Part shown: in pieces, positions 53,758 to 62,662 of the stretch | How the letters are laid out: the number at the start of each line of letters is the position of its first letter | Position numbering within the stretch: position 1 is the first letter of the stretch | NCBI RefSeq assembly: GCF_003945385.1 | Contig: NZ_AP018920.1 | Span: forward strand, 6,200,001 to 6,264,000 | Source: Pseudonocardia autotrophica | GTDB taxonomy: Bacteria; Actinomycetota; Actinomycetes; Mycobacteriales; Pseudonocardiaceae | Direction: 5' to 3' | Length of the DNA stretch: 64,000 bases | The notes under the pieces: generated by a model | Told to the model about the DNA's origin: nothing | The model's database searches: none | The model's input: only the letters and a program-made list of their open reading frames with translations | Position numbers and translations under genes: made by a program

Positions 53758-55145
53758 GATCCACCTCCGAACAGGCCGCCGAGCAGACCGCCGCGGCGCT
53801 CCTGCTGCTCGGGCACCGGGGTCGGCGTGGCCTGCCTGCCCGACGACGGTGCCGGGGTGGCGGGCGTCGACGGGGTCGGTGCCGCGTCCGGGGCCGGTCC
53901 GGGCTCCGGCGGCGGTGCGGTACCCGGGTCACGCAGCTGCGAGCCCGGATCGGTCAGCGACAGCGGCGAGCCGGGCAGCAGCTGCGGCACGGCCGCGTTG
54001 CCGGCCGGGCCGCCCTGCTGGAGCTGGGTGATGATCTCCTGCGGCGACGGCAGCGGGACGATCCCGTCCAGGATCGGCGCAAGATCGCCGCAGAGCCCGG
54101 TGACCGGCTCGAGCAGGTCACCCGGGATCGTCGCGCCGGTCCGCCGCAGCAGCTCGCAGACGATCACCGGGGCCGGGTAGGCCAGCTCGTTGATGTTCGC
54201 GCGGGTGTCCAGCGTCTCCGACGAGCCGTTGTAGATGTTCGCCAGGTTGCCCAGTGCGGCGGGCGCGGAGTCGGCGATCTCGGCCAGCGCACGCTGGTGG
54301 TCGACGACCTCCTGGGTCACGTTGGCCAGCCGGTCCACGTTGGAGCGCAGCGCGCCGCGGTTGTCCTCGACGAAGCCGGAGACCTCACCGAGCGCGAAGG
54401 AGAGCTCCTGCAGCGCCCCGCCCAGTTCGCCCCGCTGGCCCGCGAGGAACCCGGTGACGTCGGCGAGCCGCTCGTTGAGCTCACGCACCCCGGGATCGTT
54501 CTCGCGCAGCGTGGCGACGAACTTCTGCAGCTCGGTGACGGTGCCGAACAGGTCGTCGCTGGAGCCGCTGAGCGTCGCCGAGAGCCCGCCGAGGTTGCGG
54601 ATCGTGTCGTTGAGGGCGCGCCCGTTGCCGTCCAGGTTCTGGGCGGCGACGTCGAGCACGTCGTTCAGCGAGCCGTCGGCGTTGGCGCCCTGCGGGCCCA
54701 GCGCCCGGGACAGCTCGGTCGCGGTCCGGGTGAGGTCGTCGACGCCCAGCGGGAACGCGGTCCGCTCCAGCGGGATCGGCGAGCCGTCCCACTCCGGACC
54801 GCCGGTCCAGACCGGGGTCAGCTGCACGTACCGGCCGGTGACCAGGCTCGGCGAGATCACCGCGGCCCGCACGTCGGCCGGGAGCCGGACGTCGTCGTCG
54901 GTGATGGTCATGTCGACCCGCACCCGGTCGCCCTCCGGCGTGATCCGGTCGATCTTGCCGACCGGCACGCCGAGCACCCGGACGTCGTTGTCCTCGAACA
55001 GCGCGGCCGCGTTGGTGAAGTACGCGGTGACCGGGCGGCCACCGCCGGAGGTGATCATCCAGACCGCGGTGGCCGCGAGCACGGCGACCACGGCGACCAG
55101 TGCGCCGAGCTGGATCGCGCGGCGGTCGTTCGCCCAGCCGCCCAT
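53754..55145 (-). CDS. mceD: MceD, Mce-family lipid transport protein
   Basis: 463 residues: membrane helix (residues 14-32), MCE domain (about 38-118, VTAYFTNAAALFEDNDVRVLGVPVGKI), a long coiled or helical needle segment, and a Pro/Ala-rich tail ending RGGLLGGLFGGGS. The same tail ends MceE. Overlaps mceE (4 nt) and mceC (1 nt). Confidence 0.9.
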   Translation of the reverse strand: MGGWANDRRAIQLGALVAVVAVLAATAVWMITSGGGRPVTAYFTNAAALFEDNDVRVLGVPVGKIDRITPEGDRVRVDMTITDDDVRLPADVRAAVISPSLVTGRYVQLTPVWTGGPEWDGSPIPLERTAFPLGVDDLTRTATELSRALGPQGANADGSLNDVLDVAAQNLDGNGRALNDTIRNLGGLSATLSGSSDDLFGTVTELQKFVATLRENDPGVRELNERLADVTGFLAGQRGELGGALQELSFALGEVSGFVEDNRGALRSNVDRLANVTQEVVDHQRALAEIADSAPAALGNLANIYNGSSETLDTRANINELAYPAPVIVCELLRRTGATIPGDLLEPVTGLCGDLAPILDGIVPLPSPQEIITQLQQGGPAGNAAVPQLLPGSPLSLTDPGSQLRDPGTAPPPEPGPAPDAAPTPSTPATPAPSSGRQATPTPVPEQQERRGGLLGGLFGGGS

Positions 55146-56110
55146 CAGCAGTCACCCCCGAGCGGGATCGCCGGCGGGAGCAGCCCGCACAGGTAGTTGT
55201 CGAACCACCGGCCGTTGCCGAGCGCGTTGCCGAACACGCGGATGAACACCGCTTCCTTGTCCAGGATCTCGCCGAGGTTGTCCCGGTTCTCCTCCAGCAC
55301 CGCGAGCACCCGGTCCAGGGTCTCCAGGGCCGGCCGCAGCTGCTCCTGGTTGTCCGCGACCAGGCCGCGCAGCTGCACCGACAGCGTCCGGACCCCGTCG
55401 AGCAGGGCACTGATCGCGTCCTTGCGGCGCTGCAGCTCGGCGAGCAGCAGGTTGCCGTCGTCGACCAGCTTCACGACGTCGCCCCGGCGGTCGGCCAGCG
55501 TCGTCGAGAGCTGCCGGGTGTTGGCCAGCAGCTGCTTGAGCTCGGCGTCCCGGCTGGAGATCGTCGTCGAGAGCCGGGACAGGCCGTCGAGTGCCCCGCG
55601 GATCTCCGGCGGGGTGTCCCGGAAGGTGTCCGACAGCGTGTCCAGGCTGGTGGCCAGCTGGTCGGTGTCGAGCTGGTCGATGGTGCCGGACAGCTCGTTG
55701 AAGGCGTCGACGACGTCGAACGGGGACTTGGTGCGGTCCCGGCCGATCGGCGCGGCCGGGTCCTGCTCGGCGTCCCCGCGCGGGTCCAGCGCGAGGAACT
55801 TCGAGCCGAGCAGGGTGGCGATCTCGATCGAGGCCGTCGTCCGGTTGCCGACCCAGGCGTCGTCCACCGTGAAGTCGACGAGCACCCGGTCACCCTCGAG
55901 CTCGACGCTCTGCACCCGGCCCGCCTCGACTCCGGCGATCGTCACCCGGTCCTGTGCCTGCAGTCCGGCCGCCTCCGGGAACTCCGCGGTGTAGCGGGTC
56001 GCCCCGGAGAAGATCGCCTCGAAGTTGAACGCGGCCAGTGTCAGCGCCACGACGGTCACCAGGCCGATCGTGGCGACCAGGACGGGCCGCTTCTGCCCCA
56101 CCTGTGCCAT
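55145..56110 (-). CDS. mceC: MceC, Mce-family lipid transport protein
   Basis: 321 residues, shorter than its neighbours because the proline-rich tail is missing. Membrane helix (9-28), MCE domain with YTAEFPEAAGLQAQDRVTIAGVEAGRVQSVEL, helical region, and the conserved end YLCGLLPPAIPLGGDC. Shares one base with mceB and mceD. Confidence 0.9.
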   Translation of the reverse strand: MAQVGQKRPVLVATIGLVTVVALTLAAFNFEAIFSGATRYTAEFPEAAGLQAQDRVTIAGVEAGRVQSVELEGDRVLVDFTVDDAWVGNRTTASIEIATLLGSKFLALDPRGDAEQDPAAPIGRDRTKSPFDVVDAFNELSGTIDQLDTDQLATSLDTLSDTFRDTPPEIRGALDGLSRLSTTISSRDAELKQLLANTRQLSTTLADRRGDVVKLVDDGNLLLAELQRRKDAISALLDGVRTLSVQLRGLVADNQEQLRPALETLDRVLAVLEENRDNLGEILDKEAVFIRVFGNALGNGRWFDNYLCGLLPPAIPLGGDC

Positions 56111-57363
56111 CAGTTGCCTCCCGGTGCCAGCAGCGCTGCCGGGTCGCCGCCGCCGACGCCGCCCGGACCGGCCGGTGCGGCAGGCTCGAGGAGCTGCTGG
56201 ACCGACTCGGTGCCCGGGTCACGCATCAGCGGGTTCGACTCCGGCTGGGCCCGGCTGTCGCCGGGCGCCGATCCGTCGGTCGGGGCGATGTTGCCCGCGC
56301 CGATCCCGGACGGGTCCGGGCCGCAGCGGCGCTCGGGGTTCTGTGCGAGCCCCTCGAGGCCGAGGTCCTCCAGCGAGGTCGGCGGAATGATCGGGGAGAG
56401 CCCGACCTGCCCGTCCAGCCCGCAGAGGTAGAAGTTGAACCAGCTGCCGTGCGAGCCGACCCGGGCGATCCGGTTCAGCTTGAACGGCGCGTACTCCAGG
56501 AACCGTTCGATCGTCGGCCTGCCCTCGTCGAGCTCGGTCGCCAGGTCGCCCAGGTTGCGGATGTCGTCGCGCAGCGGCGGCCGAGCGTCCTCCAGGAAGG
56601 AACCGGTGACCTGGGTCAGCGTCCCGATCGACTCGATCGCCTCGCCGATCGGCTCCCGGTCCTGCGCCAGCCCGGACACCAGCGCCTGCAGCGAGCTGAT
56701 CAGCTCGTTGAGGCCCTCGTCGTTCTCGTTGACGGTCTGCAGGACGGCGTTCAGGTTGTCGATCACCTGGCCGATCACCTGGTCCCGGTCGGCGATCGAG
56801 TTGGTCAGCGACGAGGTCGACGCGAGCAGGCTCTGCACGGTGCCGCCCTCGCCCTGCAGCACCTGGACGATCTCCATCGAGAGCCGGTTGATCTGCTCCG
56901 GGTCGAGGCCCTGGAACAGCGGCTGGAAGCCGTTGAACAACACCGTCAGGTTCAGCGCCGGACGGGTGCGCTCCAGCGGGATCTGACCGCCGGCCGGCAG
57001 CGTCTCGCCGGTCGGGCCGGGGCCCTGCTCCAGCGCCAGGTACCGCTGGCCGATCAGGTTCTTGTACTTGAGCCCGGCGCTCACCGACGCGGGCAGCGGG
57101 GTGGTCGAGTCCACGTTGAACGCGACCTCGGCGACCCGCCGGTCGACCACCCGGACGTCGGTGATCGAGCCGACGACGACCCCGGCGACCCGGACGTCGT
57201 CGCCGCGCAGCAGGCCGCTCGCGTCGGTGAACCGGGCGGTGTACTCGGTGGTGTCGCCGCCACGGGCGTTCGCGATCGTCAGGCCGAGGACTGTCGTCCC
57301 GAGTGCGGTGACCACCGCGAACACCAGGAACTTGACCAGTGCGGAGAGCGGGAAGCGGCTCAC
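56110..57363 (-). CDS. mceB: MceB, Mce-family lipid transport protein
   Basis: 417 residues: short cytoplasmic tip, helix (LVKFLVFAVVTALGTTVLGL), MCE domain (YTARFTDASGLLRGDDVRVAGVVVGSI), helical region, WFNFYLCG motif and a Pro/Gly-rich tail. The GTG at 57363 overlaps the mceA stop by 4 nt and gives the usual N-terminus; the longer reading from 57417 would overlap mceA by about 60 bp. Confidence 0.9.
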   Translation of the reverse strand: MSRFPLSALVKFLVFAVVTALGTTVLGLTIANARGGDTTEYTARFTDASGLLRGDDVRVAGVVVGSITDVRVVDRRVAEVAFNVDSTTPLPASVSAGLKYKNLIGQRYLALEQGPGPTGETLPAGGQIPLERTRPALNLTVLFNGFQPLFQGLDPEQINRLSMEIVQVLQGEGGTVQSLLASTSSLTNSIADRDQVIGQVIDNLNAVLQTVNENDEGLNELISSLQALVSGLAQDREPIGEAIESIGTLTQVTGSFLEDARPPLRDDIRNLGDLATELDEGRPTIERFLEYAPFKLNRIARVGSHGSWFNFYLCGLDGQVGLSPIIPPTSLEDLGLEGLAQNPERRCGPDPSGIGAGNIAPTDGSAPGDSRAQPESNPLMRDPGTESVQQLLEPAAPAGPGGVGGGDPAALLAPGGN

Positions 57364-58796
57364 GTCAGCGTCACCTCCGCACCGCGCAGCAGCGGGCCGA
57401 CCATCGTGCTGCTCCACGCGGGGACGGCCTGCGGGGAGCCGCCCTGCTGGGCGGCCAGCAGCTGCGCGACGACCTCCTGCTCACCGGCCGAGTTGGCGAC
57501 CCCCATGTCGACCGAGCCCTCGTGCGACGCCGGCTCGATCCCGAGCTGCCCGAGCGCGCCGGTCAGCGGGGGCAACAGGCCCGCCGCGTTCTCCGCGCTC
57601 TGGTCCTGCACCAGGTCGAAGCTGGTCGTCCCGTCGTAGGTCCCGAAGGTCTCGACGCCGAACTCCTCCGGGTTGCCCATCGGCTGCCCGGCGGGCGGCG
57701 GGCCGGGCACCGAACCGTCGCGGAACGGGCCGTCCGGGGGGTACTGGGTGCCGTCCGGGGTCGGGATCGGGTAGCAGCGCGGGCCGCGGTCGTCGCTGAA
57801 CTCGGGCTCGTCCTGGCTCGGCAGGTACTTGCCCTTGTTGGCGACGATCTCCAGCGTGATGTTCACGCCGACCCGGTCGGTGCCCGGCCGGATCGCGTCG
57901 TTGATCTTCGGGACGAGATCGACGAGCTGGCGGGTCAGGCAGGGGAACTCCGGCGAGTAGCGGGCCAGCGTCTCCAGCGTCGGACGACTGGCGGAAGCGA
58001 CGCCGATCAGGTTCTCCCCGTTCGCGTCGAGGAAGGCGCGCAGGTCGTCGGAGGCGCCGGTGACCGAGCGGTAGAGCTCGCGCAGCCCCTCACGCTTCTC
58101 CACGATCGTCGCGCTGGTGACGGCCAGGTCGTCGACCGCGTCGAGCAGGTCGGGTGCGGCGGCGTCGAGGTTGTCGGCGAACACCGCGAGCTGGCGGATG
58201 TCCTCCTGCAGGTCCGGGACGGCCGGGTTGAGCCCCTCGGTCAGCGTGTTCAGCGCGACCAGGGTCTCGCCGAGCTGGTCGCCGCGACCCTGCAACGCCT
58301 GGGACAGCGAGCCGAGCGTGGTCGCCAGATCCTGCGGTCGCACCGTCTCCAGCAGCGGCAGCAGCTCGTCGAGGACGCGCTCCACCTCGATCGCCGCCCG
58401 GCTGCGATCCTCCGGGACCGTCGCGCCCGCGGCGAGCCGCGCGGTCGAGGGGGCGACCGGCGGGACCAGCGACACGAACTTCTCCCCGAACAGCGTCTTG
58501 GGCAGCAGCTGCGCCTCGACGTTCTCCGGGATCAGGTCGATCATGTCCGGGTTCATCGACATCCGGATGCTGGTGGTCTCGCCGTCCGTGGTGACCTGGT
58601 CGACCTCGCCGACGATCAGCCCGCGCACCTTGACGTCGGCGCGCTCCTGCATCTGGGTGCCGACCCGGGCGATGTTCAGCGTGACCGGGACGCCGGAGGA
58701 GAACGCGCCCGCGTACTGGCCGATCGCGAGCCCGATCAGCACCACGATCGCGGTGACGAAAGCGAGCCCCTGCAGCACTCTCTTCGTGGATCTCAT
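57360..58796 (-). CDS. mceA: MceA, Mce-family lipid transport protein
   Basis: 478 residues: N-terminal helix (VLQGLAFVTAIVVLIGLAIG), MCE domain (about 37-115, VTLNIARVGTQMQERADVKVRGLIVGEV), long helical segment and Pro/Gly-rich C-terminus. Its ATG overlaps the stop of the second YrbE gene by 4 nt. First MCE protein of the operon. Confidence 0.9.
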   Translation of the reverse strand: MRSTKRVLQGLAFVTAIVVLIGLAIGQYAGAFSSGVPVTLNIARVGTQMQERADVKVRGLIVGEVDQVTTDGETTSIRMSMNPDMIDLIPENVEAQLLPKTLFGEKFVSLVPPVAPSTARLAAGATVPEDRSRAAIEVERVLDELLPLLETVRPQDLATTLGSLSQALQGRGDQLGETLVALNTLTEGLNPAVPDLQEDIRQLAVFADNLDAAAPDLLDAVDDLAVTSATIVEKREGLRELYRSVTGASDDLRAFLDANGENLIGVASASRPTLETLARYSPEFPCLTRQLVDLVPKINDAIRPGTDRVGVNITLEIVANKGKYLPSQDEPEFSDDRGPRCYPIPTPDGTQYPPDGPFRDGSVPGPPPAGQPMGNPEEFGVETFGTYDGTTSFDLVQDQSAENAAGLLPPLTGALGQLGIEPASHEGSVDMGVANSAGEQEVVAQLLAAQQGGSPQAVPAWSSTMVGPLLRGAEVTLT

Positions 58797-59638
58797 CCGG
58801 CCACCCGCACCGAGGTCGAGGTACCGAACATCACCAGCGTCAGGAAGAAGTCCATGATCGCGGTGCTGACGATCGACAGCCGCACGGCGCGGCCGACGGC
58901 GACACCGACGCCGGCCGGTCCGCCCTTGGCCGAGTAGCCGTAGTGGCAGTGGATCAGGATGATCACCGTGGCGAAGATGATCACCTTGAGATAGGACAGC
59001 AGCACGTCGCTGACCGGTAGGAACAGGTTGAAGTAGTGGTCGTACGTGCCACCCGGCAGCCCGTTGATCAACGTGACGTTCAGCCGGGCCGCCGCGTAGC
59101 TGGCCAGCAGGCCGAGTGTGTAGATCGGGACGATCGCGATGATCCCGGCGATCACCCGGGTGGTCACCAGGTAGGGCACCGACGGCACCGCCATGACCTC
59201 CAGCGCGTCGATCTCCTCGGAGATCCGCATCGCGCCGAGCTGCGCGGTGAATCCCGCGCCGAGCGTCGCGGTGAGCGCCGCGGCGGCGACCAGCGGCGCG
59301 ATCGAGCGGGTGTTGAAGTACGCGGTGATGAAGCCGGTCATCGCCTCGACACCGAGTGCGTCGAGCGCCCGGAAGCCCTGCAGCCCGACCAGCGACCCGA
59401 CGAACAGCGACAGCGACGCCATGACGCCGACCGTGCCGAGGATGACGATCAGCGCGCCGGAGCCGAAGGAGACCTCGGCCAGCAGCCGGGCGACCTCCTT
59501 GCGGTAGCGGGTGAGAGTCTTCGGGATCCAGAGGATCGACCGGATGTAGAGCGACAGCTGGTCGCCCAGCTCCTCGAGCTGGTTCAGCGGTGCCTGCGCG
59601 GCCCTGCGGACCCGTGCTCCGAGTTGGGTGGTGGCCAT
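58793..59638 (-). CDS. yrbEB: YrbEB, MlaE-family permease of the Mce transporter
   Basis: 281-residue permease with about six membrane helices. The MlaE loop SEEIDALEVMAVPSVPYLVTTRV that couples to the ATPase is present, as is a C-terminal FGTSTSVRVAG. It pairs with the preceding YrbEA gene (3-bp gap) to form the membrane channel of the lipid importer. Confidence 0.93.
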   Translation of the reverse strand: MATTQLGARVRRAAQAPLNQLEELGDQLSLYIRSILWIPKTLTRYRKEVARLLAEVSFGSGALIVILGTVGVMASLSLFVGSLVGLQGFRALDALGVEAMTGFITAYFNTRSIAPLVAAAALTATLGAGFTAQLGAMRISEEIDALEVMAVPSVPYLVTTRVIAGIIAIVPIYTLGLLASYAAARLNVTLINGLPGGTYDHYFNLFLPVSDVLLSYLKVIIFATVIILIHCHYGYSAKGGPAGVGVAVGRAVRLSIVSTAIMDFFLTLVMFGTSTSVRVAG

Positions 59639-59641
59639 GTG

Positions 59642-60421
59642 TCAGAAGCCCTTCGGCGGGACGAGCTCGAGGTACAGGGCGGTGAGGACCAGGTTGATCA
59701 GGAAGACCAGGACGAACGAGATGACGACGGCCTGGTTGACGGCGTCGCCGACGCCCTTGGCCCCGGGCGGCGGGTTGAGGCCGCGGTAGGCCGCGACGAC
59801 GCCGGCCACGATGCCGAACAGGAAGGCCTTGATCTCCGAGACGACGATGTCGGACACCTGCGCGATCGCCGAGAAGCTGGAGATGTACGCGCCGGGCGAG
59901 CCGCCCTGGATGATCACGTTGAAGAAGTAGCCGCCGGACACGCCGACGACGGTGGCCAGCCCGTTCAGCACGACCGCACAGATGCCCATCGCGAGCACCC
60001 GGGGCACGACGAGGCGCTGGATCGGCGAGATGCCGAGCACCTCCATCGCGGCGATCTCCTCGCGGATGGTCCGCGCGCCGAGGTCCGCGCAGACGGCGCT
60101 GCCGCCCGCACCAGAGATGAGCAGCGCCGTGACGATCGGCGCGGCCTGCTGCACGATCGCGAGCACGGCACCGGCGCCGGTCTGGGACTGGGCGCCGAAC
60201 TGGCGGGTCAGCTCACCCAGCAGCAGCGCGATCGTGGCGCCGAAGGGGATGGTGAACAGTGCCGTCGGCAGCGCCGAGACCTTCGTGACGAACCAGATCT
60301 GCTCGATCAGCTCGCGCCACTGGAAGGGCCTGCGCAGCGACTGTTTGCCGATCTCGATGCCCAGGCCGATGAACTTGCCGACCGGGGTGAGCGCCCGGAC
60401 GACCGGACTGGGCGCGGTCAT
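59642..60421 (-). CDS. yrbEA: YrbEA, MlaE-family permease of the Mce transporter
   Basis: 259-residue permease, about six helices, with the coupling loop REEIAAMEVLGISPIQRLVVPRV and GGYFFNVIIQGGSPGAYISSF. Its ATG overlaps the stop of the ATPase gene by 4 nt. Confidence 0.93.
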   Translation of the reverse strand: MTAPSPVVRALTPVGKFIGLGIEIGKQSLRRPFQWRELIEQIWFVTKVSALPTALFTIPFGATIALLLGELTRQFGAQSQTGAGAVLAIVQQAAPIVTALLISGAGGSAVCADLGARTIREEIAAMEVLGISPIQRLVVPRVLAMGICAVVLNGLATVVGVSGGYFFNVIIQGGSPGAYISSFSAIAQVSDIVVSEIKAFLFGIVAGVVAAYRGLNPPPGAKGVGDAVNQAVVISFVLVFLINLVLTALYLELVPPKGF

Positions 60422-61560
60422 CGGTCGTCGTCCGAGAGCTGGTGCCGCCCGGGCGGCGCCGGGGTGTCGTCGGTGATCCGGGGGTGGATGTCGGTGGGCC
60501 GGTCGTCGGTGTCGGCGGTGTCGCCCGGGTAGCCCGACTCCCGGGCGACCTCACGGGTGCTGCCGTCGCTGACCGGCCCCCAGGCCGAGCCCTGCTCACC
60601 CTCGCCACGGGATTCCCGGATGGCGCGCTGAGCCGCCGGAGGCAGCTCGTGCAGCATCGCGTCCACCCGCTCGCGGCGCCGGTGCACCGCAGCCCGGTCC
60701 GGCATGCCCGGCGACGCCGCCAGCTGCGGCTTCATCGGCGGCAGCCCCTCGAGCTCACCCGCCTCCTCCATCTCCCGCGCCGCCTGCGCGGCGTCCTTCT
60801 CCTCCGACATACCGATCGGACCCTCACGACGCCCGTTCAAGAACTGCGCCACCACCGGCTCGTCCGAGCTCAGCAGCACCTCCCGCGGCCCGAACATCGC
60901 CAAATGCTTCCGATACAACAACCCGATGTTGTCCGGCACCGTCTGCGCCGAATTGATGTCGTGCGTCACGATCAGGAACGTCGCATCCGTCTGCGCATTC
61001 AAATCGATGATCAACTGATTCAAGTACGCCGTCCGCACCGGATCCAAGCCCGAGTCCGGCTCGTCGAACAGCACGATCTGCGGATCCAGCACCAACGCCC
61101 GGGCCAGGCCCGCCCGCTTCCGCATGCCACCCGAGATCTCCCCCGGCAGCTTGCCCTCCGCGCCCTGCAGCCCGACCATCTCCATCTTCTCCGCCACGAT
61201 GTCGCGGATCTGGGTCTCGGACTTACGCGTGTGCTCCCGCAGCGGAAACGCGATGTTGTCGACCAGATTCATCGACCCGAACAACGCGCCGTCCTGGAAC
61301 AACACCCCGAACAGCTTGCGGACCTCGTAGAGCTCGGCCTCCGAGCAACGCACCAGATCCACACCGTCGATCACGATGGAACCCTGCTCCGGCTTCAACA
61401 GCCCGATCAGCGTCTTCAGGAACACCGACTTGCCGGTACCCGAGGGGCCCAGCAACACCGACACCTCACCCGGAGGCAGCGTCAGCGACACGTCCGACCA
61501 GATGTTGGCCCGACCGAAGGACTTCGTCAGCCCTTCGACCTTCACCTCGACACCGGTCAC
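60418..61560 (-). CDS. mceG: MceG/Mkl-type ATPase of the Mce lipid importer
   Basis: MlaF-like ABC ATPase, 380 residues. Walker A GPSGTGKS, signature ISGGMRKRAGLARAL, Walker B VLFDEPDSGLDPV and the ITHD-like VTHDINSAQ are intact. A charged C-terminal extension of about 130 residues follows the core, as in mycobacterial MceG. The GTG at 61560 has AAGGAGG 6 nt upstream. It heads the mce operon; in many actinobacteria this gene is unlinked from mce operons. Confidence 0.92.
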   Translation of the reverse strand: MTGVEVKVEGLTKSFGRANIWSDVSLTLPPGEVSVLLGPSGTGKSVFLKTLIGLLKPEQGSIVIDGVDLVRCSEAELYEVRKLFGVLFQDGALFGSMNLVDNIAFPLREHTRKSETQIRDIVAEKMEMVGLQGAEGKLPGEISGGMRKRAGLARALVLDPQIVLFDEPDSGLDPVRTAYLNQLIIDLNAQTDATFLIVTHDINSAQTVPDNIGLLYRKHLAMFGPREVLLSSDEPVVAQFLNGRREGPIGMSEEKDAAQAAREMEEAGELEGLPPMKPQLAASPGMPDRAAVHRRRERVDAMLHELPPAAQRAIRESRGEGEQGSAWGPVSDGSTREVARESGYPGDTADTDDRPTDIHPRITDDTPAPPGRHQLSDDDR

Positions 61561-61879
61561 GTGCCGCCTCCTTGCGCAATCGACCGTTCGGTTGCACCGG
61601 TGTGGCCCGGGGCGCGGGGAGCGCGGGGGAGCACTGGCCACTCGACGGTGCTGAACGGCACAACGAGGCGGAAGGGCAGGGGTTACTCGGAGGTATGGGC
61701 AAGCCCGGCGGCCGCTCAATACCATGTACTACGTTATGGTGACCCAGCGTCGACATTCGGGCCGAGATGTTGCGGACCGTGGGTAACAGTTACTCCCGAG
61801 CGGGCAGTCCCCTGGGCCGAACGGTCGGATCGTGACCGTTCCCGAATCGGCGCCGGCCGCGCTCCATCCGGTCGCATGA
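61561..61879 (-). promoter_or_regulatory. Regulatory region between tetR and the mce operon
   Basis: No gene is visible. The gap contains three inverted repeats: ACCAT-N10-ATGGT (61721-61740), GTAAC-A-GTTAC (61783-61793) and AACGGTC-N7-GACCGTT (61820-61840). The first overlaps AT-rich hexamers that could serve as the mce promoter; the last, 40 bp after tetR, may be a weak terminator or an operator. Confidence 0.45.
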
Positions 61880-62470
61880 TCACCCGATCGGCGGCGTCAC
61901 GACCCGCATCGACTCGGGCGCGTGGCTGAGGATCAGCCGCCGGAAGTCGTCGAACAGGTCGCGGAGCAGATCGCGGTCACGCGGATCGCAGGTCTGCTGG
62001 AACCCGGCCATCAGCGAGATCCCGAACACCGCGAGCCGGTGCGCGTCGGCGCGGTCGGCGACCACGTCGGCGACCACCCGCTCCAGGGCGATCCGGCGCT
62101 GCAGGTCCACCCTGGCCTGGGCTCGGCCGACCTCGCCATCGATCTGCGCCCAGGCCCGGATCGCGGCCTCGGCGTCGTGCCGCAGCTCCACGGTGAGCCG
62201 CTCGACGACGGTCATCCGCTCCACCGGATCGACGCGCGCACGGGCCAGCTCGACCACCCGATCGGTCTGCTCGGCCTCCCAGTGCTGCAGCAGCCCGCGC
62301 ACGAAGCCGGCCCAGCCGCCGAAGTGGTGATAGAAGGACCCGCTGGTCACGCCGAGCGAGCGGCAGAGCGGGCCGATCTTGAGGCCGGCTGCGCCGTCCC
62401 GGGCGAGGATCGACATGGCGGCCTCGTAGTACTGCTCGGCGGCGATCTGGCCACCGGCTCGTCTTGCCAC
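61880..62470 (-). CDS. TetR-family transcriptional regulator
   Basis: 196 residues: TetR N-terminal HTH (AAMSILARDGAAGLKIGPLC, then SLGVTSGSFYHHFGGWAGF) and a ligand-binding C-terminal domain. The GTG at 62470 has GGGAGG 9 nt upstream; GTG 62515 would add a basic low-complexity lead. Its position between the oxygenase and the mce operon suggests control of one or both. A 20-bp inverted repeat upstream is a probable autoregulatory operator. Confidence 0.88.
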   Translation of the reverse strand: MARRAGGQIAAEQYYEAAMSILARDGAAGLKIGPLCRSLGVTSGSFYHHFGGWAGFVRGLLQHWEAEQTDRVVELARARVDPVERMTVVERLTVELRHDAEAAIRAWAQIDGEVGRAQARVDLQRRIALERVVADVVADRADAHRLAVFGISLMAGFQQTCDPRDRDLLRDLFDDFRRLILSHAPESMRVVTPPIG

Positions 62471-62560
62471 CTGCCCCCGCCTCCCTCGTCCGCCGTGCGC
62501 GGACAAGGGTGCCACGCAGGCGGATCCGGCACCCTGTCCGTCGGGTGAGCCCGGAACGGA

Positions 62561-62580
62561 GACATAACATAATCTATGTC
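62561..62580 (-). promoter_or_regulatory. Candidate TetR operator and promoter
   Basis: GACATAACATAATCTATGTC, an inverted repeat GACATA-N8-TATGTC, is the most AT-rich patch in its area and contains possible -10 hexamers such as TAGATT on the minus strand. Located 90 bp before tetR, and typical in size for a TetR dimer site. Confidence 0.55.
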
Positions 62581-62662
62581 ATGTACAGGTCGAAACGGAG
62601 GGTTCGGGAGCGTCGGACGCAGCTCCGGAACCCCCGCCCGGGCGGCTCCGGCCGGCGCGGGG

